DNA from: Alphaproteobacteria bacterium
Lineage (GTDB): Bacteria; Pseudomonadota; Alphaproteobacteria; UBA11222
NCBI GenBank assembly: GCA_003454415.1
Contig: DMKG01000251.1
Coordinates: 10,944 to 18,192 of the forward strand
Length of the DNA: 7,249 bases
Direction of reading: 5' to 3'
The notes under the pieces are model-generated. The model was given only the letters and a program-made list of their open reading frames with translations. It ran no database searches and had not been told where the DNA came from. The position numbers and the translations under genes are program-made. Positions 1-6,100 of the stretch are shown in pieces. Each line of letters begins with the position of its first letter. The stretch's first letter is position 1.

Positions 1-740
1 AGGGTCAGCGAGTCGTTCAGCAACGTTTCGTGATCCCCCACCTGCACCAGCATCGGCGGCAGCCCGCGCAGATCCGCAAACAGCGGAGAGGCGAGCGGCG
101 TTTTCGCATCCCTGCCGTTCAGATACAGCGCCGCCATACCCATGAGGCCATCTTTCTGCACCATGGGGTCCTTGTCCGCCCGGGTCTTCATGGTTTCGGA
201 GTTACCGGTCAGATCCGTCCAGGGGCTGAGCATGGCCAGCGCCCTTGGCAGGGACACGTCCCCATCACGCAAAGCGACCGAAGTGGCGAGCGTCAGACCG
301 CCGCCCGCACTGTCGCCGGATATGGCGAGATTAGAGGCGGCAATCCCCTGCGCCAGCAGCCACTTATAGGCTTTCACCGCATCGTCGACAGCGGCGGGAA
401 ACGGATTTTCCGGCGCCATGCGGTAATCGATCACCAGCACCCGGGCCTTTGCGGTTTCCGACAATTTTCCCGCCAGCGCGCGATGGGTCCTGGGGGAGCC
501 GATCACATAGCCCCCGCCATGCAGATACAGAATCGCATGGGATGCGCGGGCCGATGGGGCCTCCACCCATTCCGCCGCCACGCCATCCACCGTTACGGGC
601 GTTACCCTGGTGTCGGGCGGGGGCGCCATCATCCCCATCGACGTTTCGAAAGCTGCGCGCTGGTCCTGGACGGTGGCCTTTGGATTGGCGACGATGCCGC
701 GAAGCATCTCCACCACGGATTTCAGTTCATTGCTTGCCAT
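1..740 (-). CDS. Alpha/beta hydrolase fold-3 esterase (HSL family), C-terminus cut by window edge
   Basis: This is a probable cytoplasmic carboxylesterase of the hormone-sensitive-lipase (bacterial family IV) group. The reading frame is open from the ATG at 740 to base 1, giving 246 full codons, so roughly the last 60 residues lie outside the window, judged by its complete neighbour. Visible family marks are the oxyanion-hole motif HGGGY at residues 74-78, DYRMAPE at 105-111, and the nucleophile elbow GDSAGGG at 142-148 with Ser144. The segment GDHETLLNDS at 235-244 should hold the catalytic acid, and the catalytic His is expected beyond the edge. No signal peptide is visible. The start is supported by a purine-rich GGAAAGAG about 7 bases upstream. 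The gene lies 33 bases downstream of a paralogous esterase on the same strand, so the two are probably co-transcribed. The family assignment is firm; the substrate is unknown (short-chain acyl esters are usual for the family). Confidence 0.9.
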   Translation of the reverse strand, partial: MASNELKSVVEMLRGIVANPKATVQDQRAAFETSMGMMAPPPDTRVTPVTVDGVAAEWVEAPSARASHAILYLHGGGYVIGSPRTHRALAGKLSETAKARVLVIDYRMAPENPFPAAVDDAVKAYKWLLAQGIAASNLAISGDSAGGGLTLATSVALRDGDVSLPRALAMLSPWTDLTGNSETMKTRADKDPMVQKDGLMGMAALYLNGRDAKTPLASPLFADLRGLPPMLVQVGDHETLLNDSLT

Positions 741-773
741 CTGAATCTCTTTCCGGTTTGAGTTCGCGCGGGC

Positions 774-1703
774 CTACATGCCCCATTTGCCGCGCAGATA
801 TTCGCCGATGCGCTCGATCCCCTGCTTGCCTTCATCCAGCATCGGGTGGAAGGCGTGCCAGACATGGATCATTTTCGGCCAGACTTCCAGCGTGCTGTCG
901 ACGCCGCAGGCTTTCGCCTTGTCATGCAGCCGGATGGAATCGTCCAGCAGCACTTCCGCATCGCCCACATGGATGAGCAGCGGCGGCAGGCCCGTCAGGT
1001 CGGCGAAATTGGGCGAAGCATGGGGATGCACCACGCTGGCGCCCTGCAGATAGAGGCCCGACATGCCGTCCAGCCCGCCCCCTCCCTCGCCGCCGATCAT
1101 CGGATCAGCCTCGGCCCGGGTCTTGTAGCTGGGATTGGTGCAGGTGAGATCGGACCAGGGGCTGATCAGAACACCCGCGGCCGGGAGGACGGATTTTTCA
1201 TCGCGCAGCGCAACCAGCGTCGCCGCCGTCAGGCCGCCGCCCGCGCTGTCGCCGCCGATGGCGATCTTTTCCGGGGCATATCCCTGCGCCAGCAGGAACT
1301 TGAAGCCAGCCACGCCATCCTCGACTGCGGCGGGAAACTTGTTCTCCGGGGCGAGACGGTAATCCAGCAGCAGCACGGCGGCCCTGGCGGCGCGGGAAAT
1401 CTCGCCCGCAAGCGCGCGGTGGGTGTTGAGCGAACCCATCACATATCCACCCCCGTGCAGATACAGGATCGCATAGCCGTCCTTGACGCCCGGCGCCCTG
1501 ATCCATTCGGCGTCACGGCCCGCAACCGTCAGCTTCTCCACCTTGACGTCGGGGGCGACAGGAAACGAGGTTTTTTCCATCCCCTCGCGCCGCATGGCCA
1601 TGGTGACCTTCTTGCCAGACGGCCCGCTTGAGGCCGCAGCCGCAGCCGCAGCGGCGGCGTTCTTGCGCATGATTCCCACTAATTTCTCGATTGGCATAGC
1701 CAT
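774..1703 (-). CDS. Alpha/beta hydrolase fold-3 esterase (HSL family)
   Basis: This is a complete 309-residue esterase of the hormone-sensitive-lipase family, a usual length for the group. It shows HGGGY at residues 83-87, DYRLAPE at 114-120 and GDSAGGG at 151-157 with nucleophile Ser153. The acid segment is GDAEVLLDDS at 247-256, where I cannot decide between Glu250 and the following Asp residues. The probable catalytic His is His280 in MIHVWHAF. The ATG at 1703 is chosen because GGGAGGA sits about 7 bases before it; a second in-frame ATG at 1697 is less well placed. Two oddities are visible: nine alanines in a row at 16-24, linking a short N-terminal helix to the body, and a glycine-rich run at 204-210 about three residues longer than in the paralogue. 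It heads a leftward pair with the second esterase and is divergent from the gamma-carbonic-anhydrase gene. The substrate cannot be read from the sequence. Confidence 0.94.
   Translation of the reverse strand: MAMPIEKLVGIMRKNAAAAAAAAASSGPSGKKVTMAMRREGMEKTSFPVAPDVKVEKLTVAGRDAEWIRAPGVKDGYAILYLHGGGYVMGSLNTHRALAGEISRAARAAVLLLDYRLAPENKFPAAVEDGVAGFKFLLAQGYAPEKIAIGGDSAGGGLTAATLVALRDEKSVLPAAGVLISPWSDLTCTNPSYKTRAEADPMIGGEGGGGLDGMSGLYLQGASVVHPHASPNFADLTGLPPLLIHVGDAEVLLDDSIRLHDKAKACGVDSTLEVWPKMIHVWHAFHPMLDEGKQGIERIGEYLRGKWGM
1632..1658 (-). repeat. Poly-alanine coding repeat in the esterase N-terminus
   Basis: Nine consecutive alanine codons, mostly alternating GCT and GCG with GCC at the ends, make an imperfect 6-base repeat. 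Such tracts can change length by slippage. It lies between a short N-terminal segment and the catalytic body (residues 16-24), and the adjacent paralogue lacks it, so it is probably a linker rather than part of the active site. Confidence 0.8.
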
Positions 1704-1807
1704 GGGGTTATCCTCCCTGTTGGTATATTTTTCGTCCCATCTTTGACCAGTCAGGGCCTGTTATGCAACAGTGATCTGATCGTGAACTGGTGAAGGACAT
1801 AGGCGAA
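1704..1807. promoter_or_regulatory. Divergent intergenic region with two small dyads
   Basis: This 104-base gap separates the divergent starts of the esterase pair (leftward) and the gamma-CA/crotonase pair (rightward), so it should hold promoters for both. Two small inverted repeats are visible: TGAC-CA-GTCA at 1744-1753 and CTGTT-ATGC-AACAG at 1758-1771. They could be operator half-sites. For the leftward genes a possible -10 like TATACC lies near 1724-1729, but no convincing -35 accompanies it. A TTGACC at 1743-1748 on the plus strand has no good -10 at standard spacing. The promoter role follows from gene layout; the exact sites are guesses. Confidence 0.45.
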
Positions 1808-2344
1808 ATGGCGGTTTATCTGCTGGGAAACGAGGGCCTGGAAACGGAAAACGAAGATTACTGGATCGCGCCCAATGCAATGGTCATCGGCAAGGTCATT
1901 CTGAAGCGCAACGCCAGCGTCTGGTTCGGCGCTGTGCTTCGCGGCGATAATGAACCCATCACCATCGGAGAGAACTCCAACGTGCAGGACAATGCCGTGC
2001 TGCACACCAGCATGGGGGATCCCTGCACCATAGGGCGCAACGTCACCATAGGCCACATGGCGATGGTGCATGGATGCGTCATCGGCGACAACACCCTGAT
2101 CGGCATTGGCAGCGTCATCCTGGACGGGGCCAGAATTGGCAATAACTGTCTGATCGGTTCAAACGCCCTGGTCGGCCCCGGCAAGGTCATTCCAGACAAT
2201 TCCGTGGTTCTGGGCGCGCCCGGCAAGGTCATCCGGACGGTGACCGAAACGGATAAGGAGGGGTTCACCCGTTCCGCAATGGGTTATGTGGAAAACTGGC
2301 GGCGATTCAAAGCGGGACTGGCGCCCGATACCCGCAACCTTTAA
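1808..2344 (+). CDS. Gamma-carbonic-anhydrase-fold hexapeptide protein (YrdA/CaiE/PaaY-like)
   Basis: This is a 178-residue left-handed beta-helix protein of the gamma carbonic anhydrase superfamily. Hexapeptide-type repeats run from about residue 20 to 135, shown by turns such as TIGRNV, VIGDNT and RIGNNC. The three zinc-binding histidines are all present: His66 (AVLH), His83 (IGH) and His88 (VHG). Arg45 and Asp47 (LRGD) and Asp61 (VQD) match conserved active-site positions. The family usually acts as a cytoplasmic homotrimer. The acidic proton-shuttle loop of the archaeal enzyme Cam seems absent, so it resembles the CamH/YrdA type. I prefer the ATG at 1808, with AAGGA about 10 bases upstream and a family-typical N-terminus MAVYLL. 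An in-frame GTG at 1790 would add six residues but lacks a ribosome site. The crotonase gene follows after 36 bases. The function may be CO2 hydration, or an accessory or thioesterase role as in CaiE and PaaY. Confidence 0.9.
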   Translation: MAVYLLGNEGLETENEDYWIAPNAMVIGKVILKRNASVWFGAVLRGDNEPITIGENSNVQDNAVLHTSMGDPCTIGRNVTIGHMAMVHGCVIGDNTLIGIGSVILDGARIGNNCLIGSNALVGPGKVIPDNSVVLGAPGKVIRTVTETDKEGFTRSAMGYVENWRRFKAGLAPDTRNL

Positions 2345-2380
2345 ACTGAGTTCACGAAACCAAACAGCAGGGAGAACCCA

Positions 2381-3160
2381 ATGGCTAATTACGAATTCTG
2401 CAAGGTCGAACGCGAAGGCAAACTGACCATCGTCACGATGAACCGCCCGGACGTGATGAATTCCCTGCACCCGCCCGCGAATTTCGAACTGGAAAAAGTG
2501 TTCAATGAATTCGCCAATGACCCGGCCCAATGGGTGGCGATCATCACCGGCGCCGGGGACCGCGCCTTCAGCGCGGGCAATGATCTGAAATACACCGCGT
2601 CGGGCGGGAAGATGGAAATTCCTCCCACGGGGTTTGCGGGCCTGACCGCGCGTTATCACATGAACAAGCCGGTGATCGCGGCGGTGAACGGCGTCGCTAT
2701 GGGCGGCGGCATGGAGATTGCGCTGGCCTGCGACATCATCATCGCGTCCGACAAGGCGCGCTTCGCCCTTCCGGAGCCGAAAGTGGGCCTTGCCGCCGGC
2801 GCGGGCGGCGTGCACCGCCTGCCCCGCCAGATCGGGTTGAAACAGGCGATGGGCATGATCCTGACCGGGCGCCATGTGTCGGCCGAAGAAGGCTTCCGCA
2901 TGGGCTTCATCAATGAGGTCGTGCCCCATGCAGAGGTGATGACGGCGGCGAAACGCTGGGCCGCCGAAATCGCCGAATGCTCGCCCATGTCGGTGCGCGC
3001 CTCCAAGGAAATGTCGATGCAGGGCCTTGCCCTGGGCGGCATAGAGGCCGCCGCAAACGGCAAATATCCGGCGATGACGGCGCTGTTCAAAAGCTCCGAC
3101 GCGACGGAAGGCCCCCGCGCCTTCGCTGAAAAGCGCAAACCCAACTGGGCGGATTCGTAA
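2381..3160 (+). CDS. Enoyl-CoA hydratase/isomerase family protein (crotonase fold)
   Basis: This is a complete 259-residue crotonase-fold protein, a standard length for the family. It probably hydrates or isomerises a 2-enoyl-CoA. The CoA and oxyanion-hole segments are FSAGNDLK at residues 63-70 and GVAMGGGMEIALACD at 104-118. Both glutamates used by classical enoyl-CoA hydratases are in place, Glu112 (GGGMEIA) and Glu132 (LPEPKVG), so water addition is plausible rather than only isomerase or hydrolase chemistry. The glycine-rich GAGGVHRLPRQIG follows at about 140-152. AGNDLK resembles the motif of carnitinyl-CoA dehydratase (CaiD) and its relatives, but this does not fix the substrate. The ATG at 2381 is preceded by GGGAGA at good spacing. 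The gene is 36 bases behind the gamma-CA-fold gene and probably shares its transcript. It ends 5 bases from the end of the convergent exonuclease III gene, with no room for a terminator between them. Confidence 0.94.
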   Translation: MANYEFCKVEREGKLTIVTMNRPDVMNSLHPPANFELEKVFNEFANDPAQWVAIITGAGDRAFSAGNDLKYTASGGKMEIPPTGFAGLTARYHMNKPVIAAVNGVAMGGGMEIALACDIIIASDKARFALPEPKVGLAAGAGGVHRLPRQIGLKQAMGMILTGRHVSAEEGFRMGFINEVVPHAEVMTAAKRWAAEIAECSPMSVRASKEMSMQGLALGGIEAAANGKYPAMTALFKSSDATEGPRAFAEKRKPNWADS

Positions 3161-3165
3161 GGCGG

Positions 3166-3966
3166 TCAGATCTCCAACTCAGCCAGAATGGGCGCGTGGT
3201 CGGAGGGCTTCGGCCAGCCGCGCGCCTCTTCCACCACGGTGAAACGCTTCACTGCGCCGGCAAGGGCGGGCGAGGCCCAGATATGGTCCAGCCTGCGTCC
3301 GCGATTGCTGGCGCGCCAGTCTGCGGCGCGGTAACTCCACCATGTATAGAGCTTTTCCTCCGGCGGAATGAACCGCCGCGCCACATCCACCCAGTCATGG
3401 GCGGCCAGCACGTGGTTCAGATGATCCACCTCTATCGGGGTGTGGCTGACCACGCCCAGCATCTGTTTGTGTGACCACACGTCATGCTCCAGCGGCGCGA
3501 CATTCAGATCCCCCAGAAGGATGCGGCGCGCGCCCCCCTGCTTCCAGTCTCCGCACCACTCAGCCATTTCCTGCAGGAAATCCAGCTTATGGGCGAATTT
3601 TTCGTTCGCGTCCCTGTCCGGCACGTCGCCGCCCGCAGGCACATAGAAATTATGCAGCTCGATCTCCCCGGGCAGGAGCACCGATTGATGCCTGCTGTCC
3701 CCTTTGCCGCAGAATCCCCTCACCGCTTCCTCCCTGAACGGAAGACGCGACGCCACCGCCACCCCGTGATAGCCCTTCTGGCCATTCACGGCGATGAAGT
3801 CATATCCAAGCTTGCGCAGAGCGCCGGACGGGAACTGGGCGTTGAGGGTTTTGATTTCCTGCAGGCAGAGAACATCCGGCTGATATTCCTGAAGGAAGCG
3901 CGAGACCAGATCAATCCGTAAACGGACAGAATTGATGTTCCAGCTTGCGATGGTAAGCCGCGTCAC
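3166..3966 (-). CDS. xthA: Exodeoxyribonuclease III (AP endonuclease, XthA type)
   Basis: This is a 266-residue exonuclease III, which cleaves DNA 5' of abasic sites and removes 3'-blocking groups and nucleotides in base excision repair. All residues known from the E. coli enzyme can be matched: Asn10 (SWNINSVR), Glu37 (LQEIK), Tyr108 (FYVPAGG), Asp153 and Asn155 (GDLNVAP), Asp227 (RRLDHIW), and Asp256-His257 (SDHAPI). The YVPAGGD form replaces YVPNG of the E. coli type and, as I recall, is common in alphaproteobacterial members. The start is a GTG at 3966, only 7 bases after the stop of the upstream dehydrogenase. The likely ribosome site, AGGTGG, overlaps that stop, suggesting translational coupling. 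A DNA-repair gene at the end of a catabolic run is probably a passenger on the transcript. Family and function are firm. Confidence 0.96.
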   Translation of the reverse strand: MTRLTIASWNINSVRLRIDLVSRFLQEYQPDVLCLQEIKTLNAQFPSGALRKLGYDFIAVNGQKGYHGVAVASRLPFREEAVRGFCGKGDSRHQSVLLPGEIELHNFYVPAGGDVPDRDANEKFAHKLDFLQEMAEWCGDWKQGGARRILLGDLNVAPLEHDVWSHKQMLGVVSHTPIEVDHLNHVLAAHDWVDVARRFIPPEEKLYTWWSYRAADWRASNRGRRLDHIWASPALAGAVKRFTVVEEARGWPKPSDHAPILAELEI

Positions 3967-3967
3967 C

Positions 3968-3976
3968 CCCCACCTA
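3968..3976 (-). promoter_or_regulatory. Ribosome binding site of xthA overlapping the SDR stop codon
   Basis: Read on the minus strand, the SDR stop TAG runs directly into GGTGGGG, giving AGGTGG a few bases before the GTG start of xthA. The spacing is slightly short. The overlap supports both the GTG start and coupled translation of the two genes. Confidence 0.55.
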
Positions 3977-4741
3977 TCTTGCGAAACTGCCGCCGTCGAC
4001 CGACATGGCGAGGCCGGTCACGAAGGAGGCGCGATCCGAGCAAAGCCACATGGCGGCTTCGGCGATTTCCGAAGGCTTTCCGAGGCGGCCCACGGGCTCC
4101 ATGCGGCGCATGGCCTCATAGCCTTTTTCCGTTCCGCCTGCGATGCGGTTGAGCATGGGGGTTTCGATGGCGCCGGGGCATACCGCATTGACGCGGATGT
4201 TCTTGCGCGCATATTCAAGCGCGCCCGTCTTGGTCAGGCCGATAACCCCGTGTTTCGCCGCGACATAGGCATTGCCCCGCGGCACGCCGACGACGCCCGC
4301 AAGCGATGAGGCGTTGACGATGGCCCCCGGCGAGCCCTGCCTCAGGAACTGCTCGATCTCGTATTTCATACACCACCACACGCCTTTCAGATTGACTGCG
4401 ATGTTGAGATCGAAATTTTCCTCCGTACACGAAATAAGGGTGGCGTTGGTGTCGCCCTCCACGCCCGCATTGTTGAAGGCGGCGTCAAGGCGCCCATAGG
4501 TATCCACCACCGCCTTCACCATCGCCTCCACTTCCGGACCCCTGGAGACGTCGCAACGCACAAAGCTGGCCGTCCCGCCCTTCTGCTTCACGAGGCTGAC
4601 GGTTTCCTCACCACCCTTTTCATTGATGTCGGAGACCATCACCTTCGCGCCTTCGCGGGCGAAGACCTGCGCCGCCTCCCGGCCGATACCCGATCCCGCC
4701 CCGGTGATCAGGACAACCCTGCCCTCCATATCTCCCGCCAT
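3974..4741 (-). CDS. Short-chain dehydrogenase/reductase (classical SDR, NAD-type)
   Basis: This is a complete 255-residue classical SDR, which would oxidise a secondary alcohol or reduce a ketone using a nicotinamide cofactor. The Rossmann motif TGAGSGIG lies at residues 13-20. Asp38 at the end of the second strand (VSDIN) argues for NAD(H) rather than NADP(H). Further marks are Asp64 (CDVS), NNAG at 90-93, and the catalytic tetrad Asn117, Ser145, Tyr159 and Lys163 (YVAAK), followed by PG at 189-190 and the C-terminal VDGG at 248-251. The ATG at 4741 has AAAGGAAG about 6 bases upstream; an ATG four codons later, at 4729, is possible but less well spaced. It begins 24 bases after CoA-transferase A and runs almost directly into xthA. 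In this setting a 3-hydroxyacyl-CoA or other hydroxy intermediate is a reasonable substrate, but SDR sequence alone does not show it. Confidence 0.94.
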   Translation of the reverse strand: MAGDMEGRVVLITGAGSGIGREAAQVFAREGAKVMVSDINEKGGEETVSLVKQKGGTASFVRCDVSRGPEVEAMVKAVVDTYGRLDAAFNNAGVEGDTNATLISCTEENFDLNIAVNLKGVWWCMKYEIEQFLRQGSPGAIVNASSLAGVVGVPRGNAYVAAKHGVIGLTKTGALEYARKNIRVNAVCPGAIETPMLNRIAGGTEKGYEAMRRMEPVGRLGKPSEIAEAAMWLCSDRASFVTGLAMSVDGGSFAR

Positions 4742-4765
4742 TTCCGTCTTCCTTTCGCAAATATG

Positions 4766-5995
4766 TTATTGAGCAGCCGCTGGTATGGGCTCCGCATGCA
4801 GTATGCCCGCCTCGGTCAGGGTCCTGATCTTATCGTCGCTATATCCAAGATGCTTGCGCAGGACCTGGGCGTTATGTTCGCCGATGAAAGGCGCCTGCAA
4901 TTCCATCCGGTCCGGATATTTCGAAAAACGGTGCGGGATATTGGGAATCTTCAGCGCTCCGAACCCCCGGTCATGAATGGAACGCACCACTCCGCGTTCG
5001 AGCAGATGCGGCTCCGACATGGCCTGGGCCACGCTCAGGATCGGCGCCACCGGAAGATGCGCTTCCTGAAACTTCCTGATGATGGCCTCATCGCTGGGCT
5101 GTTGGTCGCACCAGGCCTGAATCTCGGCCGCCAGATCGAAACGGTTATCCGCGCGCAATGGCACGGTCGCATATTTGGGATGCTCGATCAGATCTTCGCG
5201 TTCGATCACCTTGCAGAAGGCGGGCCAGGTGGCCGGGACGGCCAGCAGGAAGATGTATCCCGTACGCCCCTTGAAAATGCCGATAGGAAAGATCGAGGAA
5301 TGCAGATGCCCGAACCGCGTGGGGTTCATCGCGCCTTCAGACCCCGAATAATGCTGCACATTCACCTCATGCATCTGGAAATAGGTGTCCAGCAGGGAAA
5401 TATCCAGATACTGCCCCTCCTGGGTGCGTGAACGGTCGAGCAGCGCCGCCATGATCGCGCCAAAGGCGTTCATGCCGGTGCTGATATCGCCGATCGCCAT
5501 TCCCGTCAGCAGGGGCGGCCCGTCGGGATAGCCGATATTGTCGAGAATGCCGGAATAGGCGGCGGCGATATAGTCATAACCCGGAAGATGGCTGAGCGGC
5601 CCGGTCTGCCCCAGCGCGGAGATGGAGCACATCACCACCTGGGGATTGATCGCATGCACCACCTCCCAGCCCAGCCCCATGCGGCCAATCGCGCCGGGGG
5701 AAAAGGATTCGATGAACACATCGCCGCCCTTGATCAGATCCTTGACGATCTGAAGGCCCTCCGGCGTCTTGGGATTGAGGCAGAGCGACTGCTTGCCACG
5801 GTTCTGCTGGATGAAATAGCCGCTTCTGCCATTGCGTATCCAGGGCAGGTTACGGGTCATGTCGCCGCCCGGCGCGATTTCCAGCTTGATCACCTCGGCC
5901 CCCAGCTCCACCATCGCCCTTGTACAGCTAGGACCCGCCAGCACTTGCGTGAAATCGATGATCTTGTAGCCTTCAAGAATTTGACGCTGCGCCAT
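4766..5995 (-). CDS. Class III CoA-transferase (CaiB/BaiF family), copy A
   Basis: This is a complete 409-residue family III CoA-transferase, close to the usual length of about 400. Members move CoA between carboxylic acids through an enzyme-aspartyl anhydride, with carnitine, formate/oxalate and benzylsuccinate among known substrates. The N-terminal segment FTQVLAGPSCTRAMVELGAE (residues 15-34) and NRGKQSLCLNPKTPEG (65-80) are typical. Asp170 in AIGDISTG fits the catalytic aspartate (Asp169 of formyl-CoA transferase). A C-terminal APFIGEHNAQVL closes the fold. I place the start at the ATG at 5995: AGGGGGAAGG lies just before it, and the family N-terminus begins at LEGYKIIDFTQVLAGP. Extending to a TTG at 6088 would add 31 basic, non-homologous residues. 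The gene is followed by the SDR after 24 bases and preceded by a close paralogue after a 105-base gap. The acid substrate is unknown. Confidence 0.93.
   Translation of the reverse strand: MAQRQILEGYKIIDFTQVLAGPSCTRAMVELGAEVIKLEIAPGGDMTRNLPWIRNGRSGYFIQQNRGKQSLCLNPKTPEGLQIVKDLIKGGDVFIESFSPGAIGRMGLGWEVVHAINPQVVMCSISALGQTGPLSHLPGYDYIAAAYSGILDNIGYPDGPPLLTGMAIGDISTGMNAFGAIMAALLDRSRTQEGQYLDISLLDTYFQMHEVNVQHYSGSEGAMNPTRFGHLHSSIFPIGIFKGRTGYIFLLAVPATWPAFCKVIEREDLIEHPKYATVPLRADNRFDLAAEIQAWCDQQPSDEAIIRKFQEAHLPVAPILSVAQAMSEPHLLERGVVRSIHDRGFGALKIPNIPHRFSKYPDRMELQAPFIGEHNAQVLRKHLGYSDDKIRTLTEAGILHAEPIPAAAQ
5186..5228. repeat. 43-base block shared with the other CoA-transferase gene (first copy)
   Basis: This block matches 6530-6572 at 42 of 43 bases by eye, same orientation. 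It encodes WPAFCKVIEREDLI in both proteins, with the same codons except one. Flanking sequence diverges sharply on the left of the coding block (right of base 5228) and more gradually on the other side. Confidence 0.85.
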
Positions 5996-6100
5996 CGCCC
6001 TTCCCCCTAACGCTTTTCCTTCTTCCGGCGTCCTGTCTTTCCCGCGCCAGTTGCGCCTACAATGCGTGATGCGGCGCGGGACCGTCAAGACCCGAACAGT
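5996..6100 (-). promoter_or_regulatory. Spacer between the CoA-transferase genes, possible promoter
   Basis: This 105-base gap is much longer than the other same-strand gaps here (7-33 bases), so a second promoter or a processing site is plausible. On the minus strand TTGACG at 6083-6088 resembles a -35 box. At an 18-base spacer the -10 would be CATTGT at 6059-6064, a poor match. A strong ribosome site (AGGGGGAAGG) lies near 5998-6008. No coding potential is convincing here. Confidence 0.25.
6035..6091. repeat. Imperfect inverted repeat between the CoA-transferase genes
   Basis: The arms TCCCGCGCC (6040-6048) and GGCGCGGGA (6073-6081) are perfect 9-base complements. Outside them GTCTT (6035-6039) pairs with AAGAC (6087-6091) across a 5-base bulge. 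Inside the 24-base loop, GCGC (6053-6056) can pair with GCGT (6064-6067) using one wobble. No T-run follows on the minus strand, so it does not look like an ordinary Rho-independent terminator. It overlaps the candidate -35 box and could be an operator, an attenuator or an mRNA-stabilising hairpin. Confidence 0.55.

Noticed and set aside
846..1631. Long plus-strand open frame (261 codons) opposite the complete esterase
   Set aside because: It is antisense to a gene with full catalytic motifs, has an Arg/His/Gln-rich composition typical of a reverse-frame shadow in GC-rich DNA, and shows no family motif. The similar frame opposite the first esterase (30-761) simply mirrors the paralogy.
1790..1792. 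GTG start for the gamma-CA-fold gene
   Set aside because: No ribosome site precedes it, and the ATG at 1808 gives the usual family N-terminus; it remains a minor possibility.
2159..2929. Minus-strand open frame of 256 codons across the gamma-CA/crotonase junction
   Set aside because: It spans two well-supported genes and their gap in antisense and has a His/Arg-rich composition without recognisable motifs.
3161..3165. Shared terminator between the convergent crotonase and xthA genes
   Set aside because: Only 5 bases separate the stop codons, and I saw no hairpin followed by a T-run around them.
4763..5431. Plus-strand open frame of 222 codons opposite CoA-transferase A
   Set aside because: It is antisense to a conserved coding region and has no ribosome site or family signature.
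5996..6088. N-terminal extension of CoA-transferase A to a TTG start
   Set aside because: The extra 31 residues are basic and unlike the family, whereas the ATG at 5995 has a strong ribosome site and begins at the expected family N-terminus.
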